A stretch of DNA of 62,715 nucleotides from CAIVSN01 sp031539165 (lineage in GTDB: Bacteria; Patescibacteriota; Gracilibacteria; BD1-5; UBA2023), in assembly GCA_031539165.1 (NCBI GenBank), contig JAVKLK010000034.1, forward strand, positions 1 through 62,715, in the 5' to 3' direction. Below, piece after piece: positions 10,697 through 20,200 of this stretch. The position numbers were made by a program, and so were the translations under genes. Positions within the stretch are counted from its first letter, which is position 1; each line of letters opens with the position of its first letter. Under the pieces are notes generated by a model, which ran no database searches, was not told where the DNA came from, and saw only the letters and a program-made list of their open reading frames with translations.

Positions 10697-11464
10697 ATGT
10701 GAAGGTGACCAGTCGTACAGCGCCAAAAAGAACTTACCGCTCAATCAAGGGGGAAGATTTTTACGATTCATGCGAAGCTTATTTCTATTGCAGCCTCTAA
10801 GGGGGCCGACCCCGCTATGAATACTTCTTTAGCGGAAGCGATTTCTCAGGCAAAAAAAGCAAATGTCCCAAACGATACTATTGATCGTGCCATTCGAAGA
10901 TGATCCGGACTAGAAAAGGGAACTCAGTCCATTGAAGAGGTTATATATGAATGATACGGGGCAGGGGGTGTTGCTATTATCGTCCGAGCTTTGACGGATA
11001 ATAGGAATCGAACCGCTCCGAGCATGAGGCATGCATTTAGTAAATGCTCGGGAAACCTTGGTGAAACGGGATCTGTTTCTTCTTTTGCCTTTCGCTTTGC
11101 GGGGTATATTGTTTTGGAGGGAGTTCTTACTCCTACTTTAGAGGAGCTTCTTCTTGAGTCTGGTGCTTCTGACTATCATGAAGAAGAAGATGGGGTACAT
11201 GTTGAAACTGCTTGGCATGATTTTGCAAAGGTTCGAACGTTTTTTCAGGAGAGAAATATTTCCCTGATAGAGTCAGGTTGAACCTATCTCCCTACGAATC
11301 TTATTACACTCTCGGAGTTTGACAAAGCCCTCAAAGTTCATAGTCTCATTGAGACGCTTGAACAAGATGAGGATGTAGAATCCGTGTGGCATAATGCGAG
11401 TATTCCAGAAGAGATTCAGAAGCAAATTCTTGAGCACCTTCAAAATAACCGATTTCGAACCTAA
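10697..11464 (+). CDS. yebC: YebC/PmpR-family regulator or translation factor
   Basis: The family starts with an invariant MGRG. Here it is written ATG TGA AGG TGA, two recoded UGAs in the first four codons, followed by the basic helix SRGKIFTIHAKLI and the motif AKKANVPNDTIDRAIRRGSG. The middle domain (YEGYGAGGVAIIVRALTDN, then NLGETGSVSS) and the C-terminal ferredoxin-like part are recognisable. Length 255 aa is typical (about 240-250). YebC proteins are DNA-binding regulators, and some members relieve ribosome stalling at polyproline; which role applies here is not visible. The following gene starts 1 nt after the stop (TAAtATG), so they form an operon. Confidence 0.94.
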
Positions 11465-11465
11465 T

Positions 11466-11948
11466 ATGAACCCAACAGACGCTCAAACAGGCGATGGAGC
11501 TCAGACTGGAGCTACTTCAGATGGTGGGACTCCGCCTCGACCGCCTCGAATTACTCCTCCTAAGAAACCAGAAAACGAGATATTTTATGATCTCGCCTCA
11601 ATTCATCCTCTCTCTGACTTTGATGAGGTATACTTTCTGGATTTACTGGAGCATTCCCTCTCTCTTTCTGTTTCTGAGAAGAAACGAGTCGTTGATGCTA
11701 TTCCCACTCTTTCTCAATTTCAAGTGGATGAGCTTCATAAGGTATTCGAAGATGAGCGTGAAGAATTCAAAAAACTTCTCACAAAAGAAGGAGATGTGAT
11801 TCGAGACTTAGTGGTAAAAGCAAAAGAGGGGTGGACACAACTGAGAGGCATGTATCTGGATGAACAGCGCGAGTTCGAAAAACAAAATATGGACGCTGCA
11901 AAAATGAATGAGTTGAAGCATTTGCTCGACGAATCAGACGAGGCATAG
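11466..11948 (+). CDS. Hypothetical acidic helical protein, 160 aa
   Basis: ATG 11466 lies one base after the yebC stop, so translation is probably coupled. The first 35 residues are disordered (Thr/Gly/Asp then Pro-rich, TPPRPPRITPPKKPE). The remainder is highly charged and helical, ending in DEREEFKKLLTKEGDVIRDL and EREFEKQ-like coiled-coil segments. No TM or signal peptide. I recognise no family, although such small acidic helical proteins next to yebC are common in candidate-phyla genomes. A hairpin terminator follows. Confidence 0.8.
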   Translation: MNPTDAQTGDGAQTGATSDGGTPPRPPRITPPKKPENEIFYDLASIHPLSDFDEVYFLDLLEHSLSLSVSEKKRVVDAIPTLSQFQVDELHKVFEDEREEFKKLLTKEGDVIRDLVVKAKEGWTQLRGMYLDEQREFEKQNMDAAKMNELKHLLDESDEA

Positions 11949-11976
11949 TTTTCTCGAGTAAAGCCCTGCCTCATTC

Positions 11977-12008
11977 ATATGCCCTAATTCCCAAGGGGCA
12001 TATTTTTT
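11977..12008 (+). terminator. Rho-independent terminator after yebC operon
   Basis: ATATGCCC (11977-11984) pairs with GGGCATAT (11996-12003), followed by a run of T. Confidence 0.7.
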
Positions 12009-12010
12009 AT

Positions 12011-12442
12011 GTGAGTAAGCCTGACCCCACTAGGGGTCCTATCTATTCCAATAAAATCGAATTGGAGAACATCTTCAGAAAGATTCTCTTTGAAGGCGTA
12101 ATACTGCATAGCTCGCACAATTCGAAATTGTTTTTTCTTTGTAAGGCCCTCAAGGGAACTTCACTTTTGGGCTGTTCGGCGGTATTTTACCTCGATGCAA
12201 ATGACCTTTCCTCATTTGCTTGCGACTATGTCAATCTCTCCTCCGCGGATATACCAGTTCTTCAAGATAATACCATACCCATTTCGCACGAGATATTCCT
12301 CAGCAAGAGTTTCTCAGAAAATGCCCGTAGTTCGATGATTCATAAAAAAATTTCTGATAGACTACCGGTACTTTCGGAAATCTTGCAGAAATTTTCAGGA
12401 AATTTTTGAAAACGGAGCTCTCTCAGAAATAGGAGGGGGTAA
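12011..12442 (+). CDS. Hypothetical protein, 143 aa
   Basis: The frame opens with GTG 12011 directly after a terminator T-run and reads through TGA 12407 to TAA 12440-12442. The ATG at 12009 is in another frame that closes quickly. It has hydrophobic strands (KLFFLCKALKGTSLLG, AVFYLDANDL) but no clear TM. The short Cys-containing stretches and Ser-rich tail give no family. It is convergent with the TraC-like gene, with one base between stops. The odd start position makes this a moderate call; the start may be further in. Confidence 0.5.
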
Positions 12443-12443
12443 A

Positions 12444-13190
12444 TTACCCTTCAAGATTCATATTCTCGATTTTCTCTCGAATTTTTTGTTCTCCATTTAC
12501 TCGGGGATTATAGTAATCATAGAGAAGCTTTACGAGAGCATCTTTGTCGAGTTCTTCGCTCTTGAGCCCAATGGTCTCAAGAGAATTTTTAATAGTGGCA
12601 ACCCGCTCTGAGTTTCCTTTGCGAAGGGCTTCAAAACTCCTCCGTTTTGCTCGGATGGTTGCGACCGTTTCTTCGCTGGTAATTGCCGACCAAAAGGTTC
12701 GAAATAATCCAAGCATTCCCGTGTCTCGGACAGAACGCTCCCCATCTTGATCAAAAGGCACCACGATATAGAAATCCTTTTTCATGATTTGAGCCATGTC
12801 AATCAGATTGGAGAGGAAGTCGATGTATCGGTACGTTTGTTCTTGAAGGAGTGGATTTGACTGCTTCAGAGCAAGGTTCTTGAGCTTGAGAAGATAGGCC
12901 TCAATATCCACCTTGAGGGATCGCACAATGATTTGAATCGGAAATCGAAGGGAATTCAAGAAGCGCTGATATCCATAAATGATAGAATCTTGTTCTTGTT
13001 CGCTCTTGAGATTGAAGTTGAGTGCCTGAACTTTGAGCACCATGCGGGACGAGCCATCCTTCATAATCATGCAGTTTCCTCGTATTTCACTGAAAGGAAG
13101 ATACTTTTGTGTTGTGGAATCCTGATGGGGCTTACGGGCAACCTTGACGGATGGTGATGGTGGGTCGAGAGAAAGTGATGAATTGCTCAT
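12444..13190 (-). CDS. TraC/VirB4 N-terminal-like protein
   Basis: 248 residues resembling the N-terminal, non-ATPase domain of conjugative VirB4/TraC proteins. Visible features are the early motif KYLPFSEIRGNCMIMKDGSS, then LKVQALNFNLKSEQEQD, and a long helical middle (IEAYLLKLKNLALKQSNPLL) with DFYIVVPFDQDGE. There is no Walker A, so the motor domain is absent here and may be encoded elsewhere. It lies 19 nt downstream of a PrgI-family gene in the same direction, a pairing typical of T4SS-like loci in candidate-phyla bacteria. Role in an envelope-spanning translocation complex is inferred from this pairing. No TGA codons are used. Confidence 0.75.
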   Translation of the reverse strand: MSNSSLSLDPPSPSVKVARKPHQDSTTQKYLPFSEIRGNCMIMKDGSSRMVLKVQALNFNLKSEQEQDSIIYGYQRFLNSLRFPIQIIVRSLKVDIEAYLLKLKNLALKQSNPLLQEQTYRYIDFLSNLIDMAQIMKKDFYIVVPFDQDGERSVRDTGMLGLFRTFWSAITSEETVATIRAKRRSFEALRKGNSERVATIKNSLETIGLKSEELDKDALVKLLYDYYNPRVNGEQKIREKIENMNLEG

Positions 13191-13209
13191 GGGGGAATAC
13201 AGAGAGAAA

Positions 13210-13626
13210 CTAGAGTTTTGCTAATCTTTCCGATACAGCATCTTCTACTTCGGTGAATGCGCCTTTTGAATCAGCTCGCACTTTTGCGGTTGCTGCTGAT
13301 GTGACATATCCGACTCGAAGCATATCGTAGCTTTCGGTCCCTTTGCTCCAAACTCGAATACCTGTGTTAAGATTCACTCGGAGCATGTTGAGGAGAAAGG
13401 GAAGAAACGTCATTTCCGAGTTTTTGAATACTGCAATAAATACAGAAATGAGAATAATGAGAATAGCTGGAATGGATGCAAGCTCTGGTCCAATACCTTG
13501 CTCAAGAGATTTAAATATGGAATATCCAATTCCACTTCCAATCATAATGATTCCAATCTGACGAATGGAGAGTCAAAGGAAGATGGTATCTTCATTTTCT
13601 ATTTGTACGGGAATCTTGTATTGCAT
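13210..13626 (-). CDS. PrgI-family membrane protein
   Basis: 138 residues from ATG 13626. Standard code would miss the first 27, because of a TGA in the DTIFLG turn. The N-terminus MQYKIPVQIENEDTIFLG followed by LRQIGIIMIGSGIGY is the family hallmark. Two TM helices follow (about 28-45 and 52-70, the second LASIPAILIILISVFIAVF), then a hydrophilic C-terminal tail. PrgI proteins sit beside TraC/VirB4 in conjugation-like systems of Gram-positives and candidate phyla and are thought to be inner-membrane parts of the channel. Its -10 lies 9 nt before the ATG. Confidence 0.85.
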
Positions 13627-13635
13627 AGTGTTCTC

Positions 13636-13664
13636 AGTATAGCAGAATGCTTCCAACAACGCAA
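13636..13664 (-). promoter_or_regulatory. Promoter of prgI-traC operon
   Basis: On the minus strand TTGCGT (13659-13664), a 17-nt spacer and TATACT (13636-13641). The ATG is 9 nt past the -10, so the leader is only a few bases. Confidence 0.6.
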
Positions 13665-13694
13665 CAAACGCTCATGTCTGACAACGGTTTTCGG

Positions 13695-13722
13695 TTGACT
13701 TTGGGGCAGCAAGGCTTATAAA
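13695..13722 (+). promoter_or_regulatory. Promoter of secF
   Basis: TTGACT (13695-13700), a 16-nt spacer and TATAAA (13717-13722). It is divergent from the prgI promoter, and secF starts 36 nt downstream. Confidence 0.6.
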
Positions 13723-13758
13723 GGAGCAAATCTATGAAGTAGCTCTTAAACCGTTTCT

Positions 13759-14715
13759 ATGCGCTTTGATTTCATTAAGCATCGTGTTGTATTTTACACT
13801 ATTGCTCTCGCTCTATTTGTTGCATCGCTTGCCGCACCGCTCGTTTTCCCAGTAAATCTTGGAATTGATATGACAGGAGGTACCCAGACCGAATATAATT
13901 ACTCGGGAACTTTCGATAAAGCTCAGGTAGAAAAACAGGTAGCTCAGGCAACTCAGACTGCACAACATAACGGGAAATCTGCTATCAATACAACGGTGGT
14001 ATATGCCATTTCTGGAGAGAAGAAATTTGTTGTGGAGGCGGGATTTAATACAGCGGGCATTTCGGATGCTGATCTTGATGCTATCAAGACAAAATTCCGA
14101 GACACTCTCACGAACAGTCTTACTCCAGAAGGAATCAATCTTGTAAAATACAATAATGTAGGGGAATCTTTCGGAGACTATATTAAAAAGACTGCATATC
14201 TCACACTCGCTCTCGTAATCGTAGTGATTTCCCTCTATATTGCCTATGCCTTCCGGGGGACTATCGAAGGAATATCGAGTACTTCTTTTGGATTTGTAAC
14301 GGCGATTTCTCTTTTCCACGATGTGGTAATCGCCTTTGGATTGTATGTACTTACATCACATTTCTTCCCTGAATTTAAGGTTGATACATTCTTTATTACA
14401 GCAATGCTTACGGTGCTTGGATACTCTATCAATGACACGATTGTGGTAATGGATCGTATTCGCTCGAATCTTCGTCTTCCAGGAAGTCGCAAGGCAAACT
14501 TCGGAGCGCTTATCAACGATTCAGTAAATGATACTATGACTCGTTCGGTATTTACCTCTCTCACGGTAGTAATCGTTTTGGTGGCGATGTTCTTCTTCGG
14601 GCCGCAGGCAATTCAGGGCTTTGCATTGGCACTCATATTTGGTACGCTTGTTGGAGCATATTCTTCTATCTGTATTGCTGCACCACTTCTCTACGACATT
14701 ACTCGAAACAAGTAA
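13759..14715 (+). CDS. secF: Protein translocase subunit SecF
   Basis: SecF works with SecD to pull exported proteins through SecYEG using the proton motive force. The 318 residues show TM1 (VVFYTIALALFVASLAAPLVF), the family motif LGIDMTGGTQTEYNY, a periplasmic domain of about 90 residues, and five more TM helices. The conserved segments VTAISLFHDVVIAFG, LGYSINDTIVVMDRIR and DSVNDTMTRSVFTSLTV are all intact. No TGA codon. secD is not in this window, although secD and secF are usually adjacent or fused. A strong promoter precedes it and a hairpin follows. Confidence 0.95.
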   Translation: MRFDFIKHRVVFYTIALALFVASLAAPLVFPVNLGIDMTGGTQTEYNYSGTFDKAQVEKQVAQATQTAQHNGKSAINTTVVYAISGEKKFVVEAGFNTAGISDADLDAIKTKFRDTLTNSLTPEGINLVKYNNVGESFGDYIKKTAYLTLALVIVVISLYIAYAFRGTIEGISSTSFGFVTAISLFHDVVIAFGLYVLTSHFFPEFKVDTFFITAMLTVLGYSINDTIVVMDRIRSNLRLPGSRKANFGALINDSVNDTMTRSVFTSLTVVIVLVAMFFFGPQAIQGFALALIFGTLVGAYSSICIAAPLLYDITRNK

Positions 14716-14724
14716 ACTTCTTCT

Positions 14725-14768
14725 CCCCGATGGATATAATCATTCATCGGGGATTTCTGAATTTTTCG
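14725..14768 (+). terminator. Terminator hairpin after secF
   Basis: CCCCGATG (14725-14732) pairs perfectly with CATCGGGG (14745-14752). A T-rich stretch follows after 9 nt. Confidence 0.5.
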
Positions 14769-14769
14769 T

Positions 14770-14797
14770 TTTACAAATAGAATCGATTCACTATACT
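14770..14797 (+). promoter_or_regulatory. Promoter of tRNA-Arg(UCG)
   Basis: TTTACA (14770-14775), a 16-nt spacer and TATACT (14792-14797). The tRNA starts 24 nt later. It may also drive the tRNA-Leu downstream. Confidence 0.55.
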
Positions 14798-14820
14798 CTG
14801 CCTGCTCTTCGGAGTAGCAA

Positions 14821-14897
14821 GGGTCCATAGCTCAACTGGATAGAGCACCGGTCTTCGAAGCCGTAGGTTGAAGGTTCGAGTCCTTCTGGGCCCACCA
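14821..14897 (+). tRNA. tRNA-Arg (anticodon UCG)
   Basis: The acceptor GGGTCCA pairs with TGGGCCC (one G-U). The D arm is GCTC/GAGC, and the T arm GAAGG-TTCGAGT-CCTTC is perfect. The anticodon loop CTTCGAA gives UCG, reading CGA. CCA is encoded. CGA is by eye the commonest Arg codon in this window, and most bacteria instead read it with an inosine-modified ACG tRNA. Confidence 0.9.
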
Positions 14898-14944
14898 TCT
14901 CTGATTCCTCATATGAGATGGAGGGAAACCAAAATGTAATCAAT

Positions 14945-15028
14945 GCCCAGGTGGTGGAATGGTAGACACGTACGTTTGAGGTGCGTATGCCGTAAGGTGT
15001 GTGGGTTCAAGTCCCATCTTGGGCACCA
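14945..15028 (+). tRNA. tRNA-Leu (anticodon GAG)
   Basis: 84 nt with a long variable arm. The acceptor GCCCAGG pairs with CTTGGGC, the anticodon loop holds GAG, and the T arm is GTGGG-TTCAAGT-CCCAT. CCA is encoded. It lies 47 nt after tRNA-Arg(UCG) and is probably on the same transcript. Confidence 0.9.
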
Positions 15029-15039
15029 AACAAATAAAA

Positions 15040-15070
15040 CCCCTCGTTCGCAAGAATGGGGGATTTTTTA
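15040..15070 (+). terminator. Terminator after the tRNA pair
   Basis: CCCC (15040-15043) pairs with GGGGG (15058-15062) around a loop, followed by a T6 run. Confidence 0.5.
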
Positions 15071-15094
15071 GATAAATGAAAACAAGGGATTATT

Positions 15095-17179
15095 TTATTC
15101 CCCTTTCACAAATTCTCCTGCCACCTCTCCTACGACTGCTCCATTTTTGGAGAGCTGTACTCTCACGGAATGTTTCCCGAGAGAAAGAGAGGATATTCAT
15201 ATATAATCCTCTTTCAGAGGCTTCCCATCAAGTAGGAAAGTGACCGTATCATACGAAATCTTCGTCCAGAATCGGATGGAGATTTTTTGACGAGTATCGG
15301 GAAGAGCAGTATCCAATCGGTACATGCTTCACGGGAGCGGACTCGTCAGGACAAGAGATGGAGTATTCGATGAAGTGTGAGGGGTGTTTTCCTCGTACTT
15401 GGGAGACTCCATAATCCGACTTTCTGGATCTATTTCTCGAATAATTGCTCCAAAAATTTCCCCAGCTCCGCTTGCCCCAGAAACTCCTCGCATATTTGAG
15501 CCGTCCTTATTCCCGGTCCATACCGCCATCAAGTATTTCTCACTGAAACCAATCGCATAATTGTCGCGGAAATTTCGAGAAGTTCCCGTTTTTACAAATA
15601 CTCGTCCTTCTCAGAAATCAAGAGCGCTCTCAAAGGGAAACTCTTCCGATTTGTATTTCTGATGAGAGAGCGCACGCACAATTGCTTGGCTGAACTCTGG
15701 TTTTACTTTGGGAGAACACTTTCCAAAGGCTGCCTCATCGAGACTGAACTCACACAGAGCTCCTTCTTTGGCAAAAATTGTATAGGCTCGTAGGAGCTCC
15801 CAAAGCGAAACCTCTCCTACGCCGAGAGTGAGAGCGAGCCCATAGTGGTCTGATGATTCCGTAAGACTTGTAATTCCGAGTGAGCGAAGAAATGTGAGCA
15901 GTGCTTCTCATCAGACTTCCTGAGCGAGCTTTACTGCAGGAACGTTGATACTTCAAGCGAGAGCTTCATTAAGGGATATAAGTCCTCGATATTGCAGACT
16001 ATAGTTCTTTGGTTCATAGGATGTTCCTTCTGCAGTAGGGAATCGTACTGGGGCATCGAGAATCATATCCGTCATCTGTCGTCATTGCATTATGGACAAG
16101 AGATACGTGAAGGGTTTAATGGTTGATCATACCTGACGTGGAGAAAAAATAGCACTCACTTGTCCTGCCTTCCCAAAATAGTTTGCTCCTCCAATGAGAA
16201 CTCTTACTTGAAGCGTTTCCCTGTCTACTATAAGTATTCCGAAGTCGGATACGTTTCTATATTGTAAATCGGTTCGGATAGACTGAGCAATACGCTCAAC
16301 TCGCTCCGTGAGGTACCCATCAATAGAAGTATGAGTCGTAGAGCTATTGGTGCGCCGAAGGGCATCCAGTACATACGGGAATTTTGATTGAGGCGTTTCA
16401 TACTGAAGGGGTTCTCGTGCAATGGTTTGTTGAGCCTCTTCCGATATAACTCCTGCTTGTTTGAGTCGAGTAAGATTTTGTTCAAACCGTATACGAAATG
16501 CTTCCGGTTCCTGTATTGGATCGTAGAGTCGAGGATTGTTAATGCTTGTAATAAGACCAAGAACTTCAGCTTGAGTGAGGGAATCAAGGGATTTCCCATA
16601 GTAGCTATTGCTTGCAGCTTCTATGCCTATTGCGAGTCTTCAGAAATGAACTCTATTGAGATACATTTGGAGAATCTCATTTTTACTAAAGTGTGCCTCT
16701 ATACGAAGAGCGAGAAGCATTTCCTCTGCCTTGTGTTTCAGCGTTCTGCTCCGATTGATTCCGAGTATATTTCGAGCGAGCCCCATAGTAAGGGTAGAAC
16801 CCCCCTGAGTTGGACCAGTCTCTCCTAAAAATGAAGATTGCATATTCCGAACAACGCTCCGAATAATTCCCGTTGGACTCACTCCGGCGTGCTCGAAGAA
16901 ATATCTATCCTCAAGAGCCACAAGAGACTGTATCAGAAAGGGGTATGATTCAAGCGAGTCGAGAGAGGCGTGGCGTTTTCCTTGAGTGAGAATTTCTCCG
17001 AGAGGATTCCCGGCTCTATCTGTGATAGTCTCTGACTCTGGAACTTCTGGTATGAACGGGGGAACGAAAATAATCCATCCAACAGCACTCAAAACGACAC
17101 AGAAAAGAGTGATGATGAAACGAGTTCGATTGACAAGAGGAATTAACACAAAGGAGGGGTGAGTTGAGTTGCAATTCAT
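15095..17179 (-). CDS. pbpC: Penicillin-binding protein 1C (bifunctional)
   Basis: 694 residues. It is anchored by an N-terminal TM (FIITLFCVVLSAVGWIIF). The GT51 glycosyltransferase domain has EDRYFFEHAGVSP (catalytic Glu) and GGSTLTMGLARNI. The transpeptidase domain has GSTIKPF (active Ser near residue 350, its Gly from TGA), SINVPAV and KTGT. A C-terminal domain with MYRLDTALPDTRQKI matches the PBP1C-specific BiPBP_C domain. It polymerises and cross-links peptidoglycan outside the membrane. Several TGA codons break the standard frame, including 16640. It is divergent from the alpha-2-macroglobulin gene (38 nt between starts). PbpC and A2M genes are linked in many bacteria, where the A2M is thought to protect the periplasm when the wall is breached. 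Confidence 0.95.
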
Positions 17180-17217
17180 TTAACGAATCATAGTATGAAA
17201 ATCAACCTCCTTTTCCT

Positions 17218-20200
17218 ATGAACTTTCCTCGCTCCTTGCAAACCATTTGCGCTCAAATTACACAATTCATGAGCCGTTCTCCCATGAACCGTTTCTCCCC
17301 AAAAGTTTTTGGAGGAGGAATCCTTCTGCTTCTTCTCCTTGGGACAGGGGCATTTTTTGGCTATCGATACTGGAATTTTCTCCATCTTGCTCCAACGGTG
17401 ATAGCGGGAAATTTCAATTTAGAATATAAAAAAATTCCATATAACGCACCGTATATTGATATTACATTTTCTCACCCACTTGATCCAAAGAGTGTTACGA
17501 GCGGAAATGTGGTTATCTATCCATTTGTTCCAGGAACTCCGTCTTTGGAACAGGGGAATGTAATTCGATATACTCTTGGGCAACACCTAGAAATAGGCAA
17601 GAAGTACCTTGTGGAACTGAAAGATGGAATAACTTCAGATCGTGGGACAAAACTCGAATCTTCGATTACCTATGAGATTGAAGCGATTGCAGGGGTTACT
17701 GTGACAAAAATGATTCCTTCAGAAAAAACGGATGCTCTTGGGAAGAACCCGATTTTCATATTCAACATTCCCGTCGTTTCTCTCAGTTCTCTGAAAGAAA
17801 AAGATACCCTGCCATGCCCCGTAAAATTCACTCCAGATATTTCTGGTACATGTACTTGGCTATCAGGGAATATTCTGGAATATACAATACAGGCTCCACT
17901 AAACGCTTCTACGGAATACTCGGTTCATATTGATTGAGGAGGTGCGCTACTTTTCCCTTTGGAGAAAGCATTTGACGGAAAATTTCGTACCACGGAACTC
18001 TCGGTTCTTACGGGTTCTCTTGATGAATCTGGAGCACAACGGTTTTCTCCAAAAGAGGGAATCCCACTTCGTTTTACCGCTCCAGTCTCTCCTGCCGAAT
18101 TAGAAAATTTTTTGAGCCTTACGGATGAAGCAGGAAAGGCGGTTTCGTTTAAGATTTTGAGTACGGAAAAAAATCCAGGAGATGCGGGTTCCTCATTTCG
18201 TATTACCGGATCAGAAGGAGCTCCTTTGGAGTACTCGAAGAAGTATCTTGTGTCTATCCGAGAGGGACTTCCTCCATCCCCGGGGAATATTGTTCTCGCT
18301 CAGAAAGTACAATTTCCCGCTCAATCGAATGCGTTTATTTCCCAAGTATCGCTCATTCAACTTCAAAAAAGTGCAACGGGTGCTCTGGAAGATACGATTG
18401 ATTTGACCGGGCTTGGATTTCTTCCTCCCAAAAATGCTCGGATAGCTCTTACATTTGATGAAGATGTTGATCTCGAGGCTCTTCAGAAGAATGGGGCTCA
18501 AGAGGCAATATATCTTCAAGAGCAAGGGAAAGAAAAAATAGCCTGTATCCTTACGCAGCCAAAACAGTCCGTTCCAGAAGCACCAGATTCTCTCAAGATG
18601 GTGGACCGCCCAAATCTCCGAATGGTCTTCTGTGAACCAAAAGAATCTCTTGTTCGGAATACCCCGTATGATCTTGTCATAGAGCCACGTATTTCTTCTG
18701 GATTACGGACGGAAATTCGGAAACCCGTACCCACTCCTCCAAAATTCTCCATACAGACCTTTGATATCCTCTCTGCAACGGAAGCCTGTGTGTATTCTAC
18801 AACTCCTATTCCTTACACGAGTACTGGGTTTGTTTTCACTCCTGCAGCTAAAATGCGAGGTATAGGGGATGCCTACTATGATTACGAAAAAAAGAAGGAG
18901 GTCTGTCCTCCTCGTCCAGGACTTCGTGCCCAGGTGGCTCAAATTCGACTTGATGGGAATACGCAGTACGAGTTGAAGATTCCTGCTTCAATTCAGGATA
19001 TTTATGGAGAGTCTCTTGAAACGGATTTTGTGAAAACAAAATTTCAAACTCCAGCTCTCACCCAAAAGGATGAGTATTTGTATTTCATGCCAGGGAAAGA
19101 AATTCAAACCCTTCCTCTTTCTGCTCCCGTTGTTTTGCCGATTCAATCGGTTAACGTATCCGATGCATACGTTCGTGTCTGCAGTCTGAGTCCTCAGTCG
19201 TATGCCAAGTATACATCCGGAGCAAGGTATGCCTCAGGCTATACTCCGGATTGTGAGTCCGAGGTAACCAAACGCATTGCTCTCAAGAATGGAAAATGGA
19301 ATCTCACAACCCAAAAGATAGATATTTCTGCTGATGTTTTAGGTGGAGCTCCTCTTCCAGGGAATATCCTTCTCATCCGAGTTTCGGTTGATCCGATTCG
19401 GGCAACAGATTTTACCTGGTATCAGGAGCGTGCATTCACAGTAACGTATGTACGTACGAATCTTTCTCTTGCTCTTGAATCTGCCGAAAATAAAAACATT
19501 CTTTTGGCAACAACATTTGACGGTGTACCGGTTCCTGATTTGCGCTTTGAGATGCCTGGATGCTCTCTTGCTCTTCCGAAGTGGAATGCGACAAAACAGT
19601 ACTATGAATTTGCTGGTCCTTGGTGATCTGGATGTACTGCAGGCATGGGAGATGTCCTGATTGCTCGGTCGGATACCTACTATGGAGTACTTGCTTCCTC
19701 TACGGATGCCACATCAAACTATGATTTTGGACAGATGGGAGGGATGGATAGCATGGAACGGGAATATGTGTATCTTCACACGGATAGGCCAATATATCGA
19801 GCGGGTGATACGATTCATTTTCAGGGAATTTTGCGAACATTTGCTACTACGGCCTATGTGAATTCCCGTGCTAAAAAAGTAAAACTCAGAATTCTTACTA
19901 CCGAAGGACAACTCTTCAAAGAAATTACCGTTCCGGTTGATGGGAAGTCGAATTTCTCTGGAACACTCGATTTGGTCCAGGGAATGCGCACTGGGCGATA
20001 TTCATTTGAGGTGCTTGCCTACAATGATTCCGCAGCAAAAGAAACGGATGGATACTATGTGGTAAATGATGCGAGCTTCTTTGTAGAGCAGTATGTGAAA
20101 CCAGTATTTCGCACTGAGGTTACAAGTGGAAAAAGAGAAGTACAACCTTGAGATACGCAAAATGTAGAAGTGCAGGCAAACTACTATTTTGGCTGATCAG

